Source of the DNA: JBEKJU01 sp050011095
GTDB lineage: Bacteria > Desulfobacterota > Syntrophorhabdia > Syntrophorhabdales > WCHB1-27
Direction of reading: 5' to 3'
Assembly: GCA_050011095.1 (NCBI GenBank)
Contig: JBEKJU010000360.1
Location: 1-5,378, forward strand
Length of the DNA: 5,378 bases
Numbering within the stretch: the stretch's first letter is position 1; every line of letters starts with the position of its first letter. The notes under the pieces are model-generated. The model did no database searches, was not told where the DNA came from, and saw nothing but the letters and a program-made list of their open reading frames with translations. Positions 1 to 5,378 of this stretch are shown in pieces. Made by a program: the position numbers and the translations under genes.

Positions 1-80
1 TTTGAGGGACTCGTAGATATATCCGCCCCTTCTCTCTGAATTTCCTTGGGCCCTCTTCCCGGTTTATCTTTTATCCTCAT
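1..80 (-). CDS. Possible start of an unknown gene leaving the window (partial)
   Basis: An ATG at 78-80 on the minus strand is preceded by AGGA five bases upstream. It opens a frame of 26 codons that stays open to the window edge (it begins MRIKDKPGRG). It lies about 45 nt downstream of the predicted transcription start of the leftward promoter at 130-159, a sensible leader length. The visible residues are hydrophilic and basic and I do not recognise a family. All three minus-strand frames are open over the last 60 bases, so an open frame is weak evidence here. The ATG plus Shine-Dalgarno plus promoter arrangement is the only support. Confidence 0.22.
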   Translation of the reverse strand, partial: MRIKDKPGRGPKEIQREGADISTSPS

Positions 81-129
81 CTTTTTCCTGAAGAATTCTA
101 CGATAATGGTGACTCGACTTGGATACAGT

Positions 130-159
130 AGCCTATTAAAGAGATGAGTCGATTGTCAA
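130..159 (-). promoter_or_regulatory. Sigma-70-like promoter, leftward
   Basis: On the minus strand a perfect -35 hexamer TTGACA (154-159) is followed after 18 bases by TAGGCT (130-135), which keeps the TAxxxT pattern of a -10 box. The predicted start is near 123. The surrounding DNA is A+T-rich and intergenic. An imperfect direct repeat, TCGACTCATC (143-152) and TCGAGTCACC (108-117), 8 of 10 identical, sits with one copy in the spacer and one just after the predicted start, where an operator could be. The weak -10 keeps confidence moderate. The gene served would begin near 80 or beyond the window. Confidence 0.4.
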
Positions 160-292
160 GCCTTTTATCGATTAGCGGGCTGTTTTACCTTTTCTTGGTC
201 GAAGATAAAGGAGCGACCTTTCTTTCTTGCACGTCGGGCGCACGCGGATGACAGCCCGAGGTGTTCCCTTATCTGTCGTCCCGGCCGCGCTC

Positions 293-715
293 TCAGGCCT
301 CCGCCACCCTTTCCTTGACCGCTTTGAGTATCCTGAAACCGCCGGCGAGGCTTCTGGACTGGAAGCCCTCCTGGACGAGCACCCGATGGGCGATATAGGA
401 CCGGAGGCCCGCCGCGCAGAAAGGCACGTATTGCTTCGTCCTGTCAAGCCCCGCCAGTCGCTTCCTGAGCTGCGGAAGGGGGATGCGGAGGGCGCCGGGC
501 ACGGTGCCTTCCTTCGCGGGTTCGGGAGGGTTTCGAAGGTCGACGAGCACGTCCTTTTCAGGGTCGAGCGCCGGCAGGTCATTCCAGACGATCTGTTCCA
601 CATCGCCCTTAAGTATGTTCGCTGCGGCAAAACCGGCGACGTTGACGGGGTCCTTGGCCGATGAATAGGGCGGGGCGTAGGCCAGCTCCAGCTCTTCGAG
701 ATCGCAGACGGTCAT
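293..715 (-). CDS. Stand-alone rhodanese-domain protein, C-terminal piece of a CoADR-RHD
   Basis: This encodes a 140-residue protein. Residues 5-36 (DLEELELAYAPPY, then SAKDPVN and AGF) are the hallmark end of the dimerisation domain of pyridine nucleotide-disulfide oxidoreductases of the CoA-disulfide reductase/NADH oxidase group. Residues 40-135 form a rhodanese domain. VLVDLRNPPE (56-65) matches the usual DVRxPxE strand-loop, PGALRIPL (73-80) the PGAINIPL motif, and the active-site loop is C100-A-A-G-L-R105, followed by the LAGGF motif. The whole FAD- and NADH-binding part (about 430 residues in the family, with its active-site Cys) is absent. What remains could still be a sulfurtransferase carrying persulfide on C100. 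The ATG at 713-715 has GGAAGG five bases upstream and is preferred. A TTG at 734-736 in the same frame would add seven residues and has GGAGG 12 bases upstream. The gene follows copA by 39 nt. It may be a functional mini-gene or a pseudogene remnant; the clean catalytic loop favours function. Confidence 0.8.
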   Translation of the reverse strand: MTVCDLEELELAYAPPYSSAKDPVNVAGFAAANILKGDVEQIVWNDLPALDPEKDVLVDLRNPPEPAKEGTVPGALRIPLPQLRKRLAGLDRTKQYVPFCAAGLRSYIAHRVLVQEGFQSRSLAGGFRILKAVKERVAEA

Positions 716-748
716 CCGGGCCTTCCGACGTCCCAAGGGACCGTCTGC
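704..748 (-). promoter_or_regulatory. Perfect 10-bp inverted repeat enclosing the rhodanese start site
   Basis: On the minus strand GCAGACGGTC (739-748) is repeated as its exact reverse complement GACCGTCTGC (704-713), with 25 bases between. In the mRNA this would fold into a 10-bp stem whose loop carries the putative Shine-Dalgarno GGAAGG (721-726), while the G of the ATG lies at the base of the stem. The structure begins seven bases after the copA stop. It could tune translation or mRNA stability between copA and the rhodanese gene. There is no T-run, so it is not a classical terminator. The repeat itself is certain; a role is inference. Confidence 0.5.
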
Positions 749-754
749 CCTCCG

Positions 755-3232
755 TCATTCCGTGCCCTTCACGGCCCCTTCCGGTTGATATCGCTTCAGC
801 GTGAGGGAGAGGGAGATTACGGTGACGGAGCTCATCGCCATGGCGAGGCCCGCCCACTCCGGCTTGAGGGTAATGCCGAAGAAGGGGTAGAGGATGCCCG
901 CGGCCACGGGGATCAGGGCCGTATTGTACGCGAAGGCCCAGAAGATATTCTGTTTTATCCGCGTCATCACCTTCCTGCTCAATGCTACCGCGGCCACAGC
1001 GTCCATGAGGTCGTCCCGTATCAGCACCACGTCGCCGCTCTCGATGGCCACGTCCGTTCCGCTGCCGATGGCAATGCCCACGTCCGCCTGGGCGAGGGCG
1101 GGCGCGTCGTTGATGCCGTCACCCACAAAGGCGACGACGTTCCCTTGCTCCTGGAGCCTTTTGATTTCGACCGCCTTATCCTGGGGCAGGACACCCGCCA
1201 CAACGTCGTCGATACCGGCCTGCCGCGCGACGGCCCGGGCCGTCCTCTCATTGTCTCCCGTTATCATCCGGACCCGGAGGCCCAGTCTCCTGAAGCCCCT
1301 GACCGCGCCGGCCGTCGTACCTTTCAGCGTATCGGCAATGGCTATGAGGCCGAGGACCTCCCTTTCCCGCGCGACGAGGACCACGGTCTTTGCCTCGCCC
1401 TCCAAAGACAGTATCTTCTGCTCCATCTCTCCCGAAAGGGTGATGCCCCGCTCGGCCAGGAAGGGCCTGCTGCCCACGGCGGCCTCACGGCCGTCGATCA
1501 ACGCCGTGACGCCCTTGCCGCCATGGGTATCGAGGCCCGCGCTCTCCGGCGCCGCGATCCCTTCCTCCCTGCTTTTCAAAAGGATTGCCGTCGCGAGGGG
1601 ATGTGAGGAATACCTCTCCACGGACGCCGCGAGGGCGAGCACATCCGCCCGGTTGCCGCTCGCGGCTATGACGTCTGTCACCTCGGGCTTTCCCCGTGTG
1701 AGGGTGCCCGTCTTGTCCAGGGCGACGACGGTCAGCTTGCCCGAACGTTCGAGCACCTCCCCGTTCTTGATGAGTATGCCCAGCTCGGCGCCCCGCCCCA
1801 CGCCCACCGTCACAGCCGTGGGCGTCGCGAGACCGAGCGCGCACGGGCAGGCGATCACGAGGACGGAGATGAGGCACGTGAGGGCAAAAAGGAGGGTGCC
1901 CCCGAGGAAGGCATACCAGAGGACGAAGGAGAAGATGGCAACGGCGAGGACCACGGGGATGAAATAGGAGACGACCCTGTCGGCTATCCGCTGCACGGGG
2001 GGCTTCGACCCCTGGGCCTCTTCAACAAGGCGGACGATCTGGGCGAGTACCGTATCCCTGCCCACCTTCCGGGCGGTAAAGGTGAGCACGCTGTTCTGGT
2101 TGAGCGTGCCGCCCACCACCGCGTCGCCCGCCTGTTTCACCACGGGGATCGCCTCGCCGGTGATCATCGATTCGTCGACGTAGCTCGTCCCCGCCGACAC
2201 GTCCCCGTCAACAGGCAGCTTTTCACCGGGCTTGACGATGATGGTATCCCCCACCTGGACGTCCTGCACCGCCACCTGCGTCTCCTGCCCGTCCCTCACG
2301 ACGGTCGCCACCTTCGGCTGAAGGCCCATGAGCTTACTTATAGCCTCCCCTGTCCTGCCCTTGGCCCGCGCCTCGAGGTAGCGGCCCATGGAGAGGAACG
2401 TGGCGAGGAGGACCGCGCTGTCATAGAAGAGGAATTCCCGCGAGAGAATGATCCGGAACGTGGCGAGCAGGCTCGCCGCGAAGGAGACGCCGATGCCCAT
2501 GGAGTACATGACGTCCATGTTCAGGCTTCTGTTCTTTGCCGCCCTCCACGCGGCAAAGAAGATGGGACGGCTGATGTAGATGAAGACGGGCGCGGCAACG
2601 ACGAGCATCACGTAGGGCACGACGCCGTGCATGGCCATGGGCGTGAACATGAGGACCATCAGGGGGATGCCGACAATAAAACCGGCGATCACCCTGTTTC
2701 TCTTCTCCCGGAGGTCCCTTGCGCGGGCCTTTGCCTCCATGTCCCCGGTCTCTTCCCCCTCGATGCCCAGGTACTGGTACCCCGCCTCCTCGATCGCCCG
2801 GCGCATGTCGGAGGGGGAGGCCATCCGGGGGTTGTAGGTGACGTGGGCCTTTTCAGAGCCCAGATTGACGGTCACACCCGTCACTCCCTGGAGGGCGCCG
2901 ACGGCCTTCTCGATCGTCCGGGCGCACATGACGCAGGTCATCCCCCCCACCTTGATGGTCGTCTTTTCGTCGATCACCTGGTAGCCCGCATCAATTACCG
3001 CCTTTTCGATGTCGGGAAGGCCCACCTTTTCCGCGTCCCAAACTATGGCGGCCGTCTCGTTTCCCAGGTGCACGTCCGCTCTTAGGACTCCGGGGAGCTG
3101 GCGGACGGCCTTTTCCACCGCCTTCGCGCACATGGCGCACGTCATGCCCGCGATGCGGACCTCCGCCCTCGTAGGCGACCGCCCCTGGGGGAGGGCCTCC
3201 TGATCGCCCGCGTGTTCACGTTGGTCGTCCAT
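755..3232 (-). CDS. copA: Copper-exporting P1B-1-type ATPase (CopA)
   Basis: This inner-membrane pump couples ATP hydrolysis to export of Cu(I) (probably Ag(I) too). It has 825 residues from the chosen ATG, the usual size for a CopA with two metal-binding domains. In order: HMA domain 1 with GMTCAMC (C32, C35); HMA domain 2 with GMTCVMC (C100, C103); helices MA/MB at about 181-223; M1-M2 at about 236-286; the actuator TGE motif (358-360); M3-M4 with the ion-site motif C462-P463-C464; DKTGT with phosphorylated D506; the nucleotide-domain HP motif (H544, P545) and GGKGV (571-575); TGDN (658-661); GDGINDAP (704-711); and M5-M6 with Y769-N770 and M798-x-x-S-S, the remaining copper ligands of class 1B-1. 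The ATG at 3230-3232 has GAGGTGA five bases upstream. A GTG three codons earlier (3239-3241) is in frame but lies inside that ribosome-binding site. The gene follows pstA by 63 nt. No copper-sensing regulator or chaperone gene is in view. The motif after SSVTV lacks the Asn usual in the last helix. Confidence 0.95.
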   Translation of the reverse strand: MDDQREHAGDQEALPQGRSPTRAEVRIAGMTCAMCAKAVEKAVRQLPGVLRADVHLGNETAAIVWDAEKVGLPDIEKAVIDAGYQVIDEKTTIKVGGMTCVMCARTIEKAVGALQGVTGVTVNLGSEKAHVTYNPRMASPSDMRRAIEEAGYQYLGIEGEETGDMEAKARARDLREKRNRVIAGFIVGIPLMVLMFTPMAMHGVVPYVMLVVAAPVFIYISRPIFFAAWRAAKNRSLNMDVMYSMGIGVSFAASLLATFRIILSREFLFYDSAVLLATFLSMGRYLEARAKGRTGEAISKLMGLQPKVATVVRDGQETQVAVQDVQVGDTIIVKPGEKLPVDGDVSAGTSYVDESMITGEAIPVVKQAGDAVVGGTLNQNSVLTFTARKVGRDTVLAQIVRLVEEAQGSKPPVQRIADRVVSYFIPVVLAVAIFSFVLWYAFLGGTLLFALTCLISVLVIACPCALGLATPTAVTVGVGRGAELGILIKNGEVLERSGKLTVVALDKTGTLTRGKPEVTDVIAASGNRADVLALAASVERYSSHPLATAILLKSREEGIAAPESAGLDTHGGKGVTALIDGREAAVGSRPFLAERGITLSGEMEQKILSLEGEAKTVVLVAREREVLGLIAIADTLKGTTAGAVRGFRRLGLRVRMITGDNERTARAVARQAGIDDVVAGVLPQDKAVEIKRLQEQGNVVAFVGDGINDAPALAQADVGIAIGSGTDVAIESGDVVLIRDDLMDAVAAVALSRKVMTRIKQNIFWAFAYNTALIPVAAGILYPFFGITLKPEWAGLAMAMSSVTVISLSLTLKRYQPEGAVKGTE

Positions 3233-3246
3233 TCTCCTCACCTCTT

Positions 3247-3278
3247 CAGCCCCGGCCCGGTCCCATGTCCGGGCGCTG
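3247..3278 (-). promoter_or_regulatory. GC-rich hairpin between pstA and copA
   Basis: On the minus strand GCCCGG (3269-3274) and CCGGGC (3255-3260) form a perfect 6-bp stem with an 8-base loop. CAGC (3275-3278) and GCTG (3247-3250) extend it by four pairs across a 4-base bulge. It lies 18 nt after the pstA stop and ends about 14 nt before the copA start, just upstream of its Shine-Dalgarno. No T-run follows, so it is not a standard intrinsic terminator. It could mark a processing or attenuation point, or stabilise mRNA ends in a pstSCA-copA transcript. Confidence 0.35.
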
Positions 3279-3295
3279 TCAAGCTCCCCCTGTCG

Positions 3296-4003
3296 TCAGA
3301 ACCGGACGTTCCATCTCCTGGTCACCGTTTTGGCGACAATATTCAAGGTTAAGACGAATACGAGCAAAACGAAAGAGGCGCCCCATGCGAGGGCGTGCCA
3401 TTCGGGGTAGGGGCTCGTCGCGTAGTTGAAGACGAGGAGGGGAAGGGAGTTGACCGGCTTGAAGATGTTCAGGTTCATGAAGGGGCTGCCGAAGGCGGTG
3501 AAGAGAAGGGGGGCCGTCTCCCCGGCGATCCTCGCTATACCGAGGATGATGCCCGTCACGATGCCGGAGAGGCCCGCGGGCAGGATTACGGCGGAAAAAG
3601 AGCCGATGGGCATGACGATCCACACGTAGGCGATGATCCCGATCACGATCGAGGGGATGCCCTGGAGTATTTCGAGGGAGAGCCGGGAAAAATAGGTGAA
3701 CCTGTCCATTCTGTATTCGGAAAGATATATGCCCGCGAGAATACCGAGGGGTATGGAGATGAGGGACGAAATAAGGATGAGGATGACCGTGCCGACCACC
3801 GCGTTCGAAATGCCTCCCCCCGGCTCCCCCATGGGCTTCGGCAGACTGACGAGGAAGTTCCAGTCTATGACGGAGATACCGTTTCTTACGATGAAAAAGA
3901 GGATGAAGAACATGGGGAGTATCGTGATGAAGGACATGACGATCACGAGCGCCTTGAAGAGCTTGTCGTAGAATATCCTCCTGTTGGTCGGGCTTCCCTT
4001 CAT
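3296..4003 (-). CDS. pstA: Phosphate ABC transporter permease PstA, internally shortened
   Basis: This is one of the two membrane subunits of the PstSCAB high-affinity phosphate importer. It has 235 residues against about 280-300 in the family. Recognisable parts: TM1 (18-40), TM2 (69-93), and TM3 with LEILQGIPSIVIGI (110-123), all typical of PstA. Residue A138 is then followed directly by VILPAGLSGIVTG (139-151), the segment before TM5, and by GIARIAGETAPLLFTA (155-170), near-identical to other PstA proteins. TM6 is at about 205-226. Against E. coli PstA as I recall it, about 48 residues are missing at the A138/V139 junction (DNA 3589/3590), including TM4 and the EAAxxLG coupling loop. The frame is intact, so this is an in-frame deletion. 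With five helices left and no EAA loop it probably cannot couple to PstB, so it may be non-functional. The ATG follows the pstC TGA by one base, with GGAG seven bases upstream inside pstC, suggesting translational coupling. Confidence 0.9.
   Translation of the reverse strand: MKGSPTNRRIFYDKLFKALVIVMSFITILPMFFILFFIVRNGISVIDWNFLVSLPKPMGEPGGGISNAVVGTVILILISSLISIPLGILAGIYLSEYRMDRFTYFSRLSLEILQGIPSIVIGIIAYVWIVMPIGSFSAVILPAGLSGIVTGIILGIARIAGETAPLLFTAFGSPFMNLNIFKPVNSLPLLVFNYATSPYPEWHALAWGASFVLLVFVLTLNIVAKTVTRRWNVRF
3572..3581. repeat. 10-bp perfect palindrome beside the PstA deletion point
   Basis: GCCCGCGGGC is its own reverse complement and lies about 8 bases from the point where the PstA sequence skips about 48 residues (near 3589/3590). 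Short palindromes can promote replication slippage, but in G+C-rich DNA a palindrome of this size can occur by chance. It encodes ordinary conserved-looking residues (LPAG), so a role in the deletion is only a possibility. Confidence 0.3.
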
Positions 4004-4004
4004 A

Positions 4005-4988
4005 TCACTTCTCCACGCTTAACCTGATGATGGTGATCCTGCCTATAATGTTGATGATGGCGGTGACGACGAAGAGGATCAGGGCGATTTCGATGAGACT
4101 GGCGAGGTACACCTTGCCGGTCGCTTCCGAGAATTCATTGGCGATGATACTCGCCATCGTATTTGCCGGGCCGAATATGCTTTTCGGCAGCATATTGGAG
4201 TTTCCTATGACCATGGTCACCGCCATTGTCTCGCCGAGGGCCCTTCCGAGCGACAGAAGCACGCCCGCGACGATGCCGGAGCGCGCATAGGGAAGAATGA
4301 TTTTTCTCACGACCTCGAATCGCGTCGCGCCCAGGGAGAGGGCCGCCTCCTTGAGATCGGATGGCACAAGGCTGATGACCTCTCTTCCGAGCGAGGCCGA
4401 ATACGGGATGATCATGACGGAGAGGATGAGGGAGGCCGTGAGGATGCCCACGCCGTAGGGGACGACGCCTAAAGTTATCTCCACGAACCGCATCGCGGGC
4501 ACGAGAAACGCGAGTCCCCAGAACCCGTAAATGACGGAAGGAATGCCCGCGAGCAACTCGACGACGCTTTTGATGAAGGACGAAACCGCCCCCGCGCGGA
4601 AATACTCACCGAGAAAAATGGAAATGGCAAGGGAGAACACGGTGGAAATGATGAGCGCGAGAAGCGATGTAAGGAGGGTGCCTACGAGAAAGGGAAGGGC
4701 GCCGAAGTTATTAGCCACCGGGTCCCAGACCCTGCCGATGAGGAAGTGGAATCCCAGCTCCTTGAAGGCGGGGCCTGAGGCAACAAAGAGGGAGATGAAA
4801 ATAGCCGAGAGGAGCAGAAGGACGCTCACCCCTGAGGCGTAAAGGAGCTTCCTGAATGATCCCTCGGACAAAAGGGCGGACGTCGTTCCTCGAATGCGCG
4901 CGGCGTAGCTGCCCGTTCGTCCCCTCGCGGGAAGGACGTTCACTTCGCCGGCCTGTCTGCCCCTTTCCATGCCTTTACCGATATCCAT
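4005..4988 (-). CDS. pstC: Phosphate ABC transporter permease PstC
   Basis: This is the second membrane subunit of the phosphate importer and pairs with PstA in the inner membrane. It has 327 residues, a normal family length with a slightly long polar N-terminus (1-45). Predicted helices lie at about 48-70, 104-128, 139-165, 177-199, 235-257 and 297-318. Family signatures are VVELLAGIPSVIYGFWG (142-158), the complete coupling loop SDLKEAALSLGATRFEVV (210-227, E214-A-A) that contacts PstB, and GRALGETMAVTMVIGN (248-263). This intact loop contrasts with its loss in the neighbouring pstA. The ATG at 4986-4988 follows the pstS stop by 11 nt. Its ribosome-binding site is poor (GAAAGACGG directly before the ATG), so expression probably relies on coupling to pstS. 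An internal start (M7, or GTG at codon 16) cannot be excluded, since the first 45 residues are not conserved in my recollection of the family. Confidence 0.95.
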   Translation of the reverse strand: MDIGKGMERGRQAGEVNVLPARGRTGSYAARIRGTTSALLSEGSFRKLLYASGVSVLLLLSAIFISLFVASGPAFKELGFHFLIGRVWDPVANNFGALPFLVGTLLTSLLALIISTVFSLAISIFLGEYFRAGAVSSFIKSVVELLAGIPSVIYGFWGLAFLVPAMRFVEITLGVVPYGVGILTASLILSVMIIPYSASLGREVISLVPSDLKEAALSLGATRFEVVRKIILPYARSGIVAGVLLSLGRALGETMAVTMVIGNSNMLPKSIFGPANTMASIIANEFSEATGKVYLASLIEIALILFVVTAIINIIGRITIIRLSVEK

Positions 4989-4999
4989 CCGTCTTTCGC

Positions 5000-5378
5000 T
5001 TATCTCGTTAGGATATTCTTGCCGTCATATGTCATGGACTTGAGTAATGCCTCCGCCTTCTCGACCGCCCCCCTCGTGAGAGGGGCATATTCCATGGGTT
5101 CGGCATATTTCTGCCCCTCGTGGGTCATCCACCGGATGAGGCGCGCCAGTTCATGGACCTTGGCAAGGGACCTCCCCTGATAGGCCTGCTCTTTATACAC
5201 GAGGACCCAGGTGAAGCCGGCCAAAGGATATCCACCCGGCGCGTCCGTATCGGTCAGGCTCACCCTCATGTCGTTCGGGAGTTGGATATTCATCGCGGCG
5301 CTTGTCGAGGCTACCGTCGGCTTGACAAAATTGCCCCTTCTGCTCTTTATGGCCGCGACGGGCATCCTGTTCTGCCCC
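5000..5378 (-). CDS. pstS: Phosphate-binding protein PstS, C-terminal part (cut by window edge)
   Basis: This is the periplasmic protein that captures phosphate and delivers it to PstC/PstA. Only the last 125 residues are inside the window. The frame is open to the right edge (GQNRMPVAAIKSRRGNF at the start), so an ATG at 5363-5365 is internal and not the true start. Family features visible are the RRGNFVKP segment followed by STSAAM, YPLAGFTWVLVYKEQ (the usual YPIxxxTWxLV strand of PstS), the RLIRWMTHEGQKYAEPMEYAPL helix region, and the terminal VEKAEALLKSMTYDGK helix. The signal peptide and the main phosphate-ligating loops lie beyond the window. It is the first visible gene of the pst run. 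Any Pho-type promoter would be further right. Confidence 0.93.
   Translation of the reverse strand, partial: GQNRMPVAAIKSRRGNFVKPTVASTSAAMNIQLPNDMRVSLTDTDAPGGYPLAGFTWVLVYKEQAYQGRSLAKVHELARLIRWMTHEGQKYAEPMEYAPLTRGAVEKAEALLKSMTYDGKNILTR

Larger units (their letters stand above)
1..292. other. Intergenic region at left edge, no convincing gene
   Basis: This stretch lies downstream of the rhodanese gene and carries no reading frame with recognisable protein similarity. It is clearly more A+T-rich than the rest of the window, especially from 1 to 230, which fits a non-coding or promoter region. What can be seen is a leftward promoter-like pair (130-159), a possible gene start at 80 on the minus strand, and two short inverted repeats (197-201 with 214-218, and 234-239 with 254-259). 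Neither repeat is followed by a T-run in the direction of the upstream genes, so no rho-independent terminator for the rhodanese gene can be called. Confidence 0.5.

Noticed and set aside
3..131. Plus-strand open stretch of about 40 codons near the left edge
   Set aside because: It starts right after a stop codon, has no ATG or GTG start with a ribosome-binding site, and resembles no family.
197..218. Inverted repeat GGTCG/CGACC followed on the plus strand by TTTCTTTCTT, resembling a terminator
   Set aside because: Only a 5-bp stem with a 12-base loop, and the T-rich tail is on the plus strand where no gene ends. It does not serve the leftward genes.
249..256. CTGTCAT on the minus strand, resembling half of a Pho box
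   Set aside because: No second half-site follows at the 11-bp spacing, and it lies downstream of genes, not in front of pstS.
234..259. TCGGGC/GCCCGA inverted repeat shortly after the rhodanese stop
   Set aside because: Six base pairs with a 14-base loop and no T-run in the minus direction; common by chance in G+C-rich DNA.
227..664. Long plus-strand open frame opposite the rhodanese gene
   Set aside because: It overlaps a recognisable gene on the other strand and shows no family signature; high G+C produces such antisense frames.
894..1967. Plus-strand open frame of 357 codons opposite copA
   Set aside because: It is antisense to strongly conserved ATPase motifs, has low-complexity Ser/Thr/Ala/Arg composition and no recognisable domain.
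3254..3282. TTGACA on the minus strand (3277-3282) as a copA promoter
   Set aside because: The positions 16-19 bases downstream are pure G/C and offer no -10 box, nor a dyad of the CueR type.

Overview
The window is a G+C-rich bacterial segment (about 60% by eye) with every recognisable gene on the minus strand, so transcription runs right to left. The set of genes is a Pst phosphate transporter, a two-HMA copper ATPase and a rhodanese domain derived from a CoA-disulfide reductase. Together with the deltaproteobacterial feel of the sequences, this suggests an anaerobic Gram-negative such as Desulfobacterota. That placement is a guess from sequence style, not a proof.

Right half (5378 to 3296): the end of pstS (periplasmic phosphate-binding protein, cut by the window edge), then pstC and pstA (the two membrane subunits of the high-affinity phosphate ABC importer). 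They are packed with gaps of 11 and 1 nt, a classic operon. PstC looks complete. PstA does not. It reads in frame from start to stop but goes directly from the end of the third membrane helix to the segment before the fifth. It skips about 48 residues that in other PstA proteins hold helix 4 and the EAA coupling loop that docks on the ATPase PstB. The usual next gene, pstB, is also absent from its expected place.

Middle (3232 to 755): a full-length P1B-1 copper-exporting ATPase (copA type) with all catalytic motifs, 63 nt after pstA. The gap contains a GC-rich hairpin without a T-run and a strong Shine-Dalgarno sequence.

Left (715 to 293): a small gene for a stand-alone rhodanese domain whose first ~35 residues are the extreme C-terminal end of the flavoprotein part of a CoADR-RHD (CoA-disulfide/persulfide reductase with fused rhodanese). 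The FAD/NADH-binding body is missing. A perfect 10-bp inverted repeat brackets its start site.

Far left (292 to 1): no convincing gene. A sigma-70-like promoter points leftward and may drive a gene that begins near position 80 and leaves the window.

The pst genes would import phosphate across the inner membrane, CopA would expel Cu(I), and the rhodanese could handle persulfide sulfur. The main points of interest are the two truncated proteins in about 4 kb and the unusual order pstSCA-copA-rhodanese. No clearly new multi-gene system is visible.
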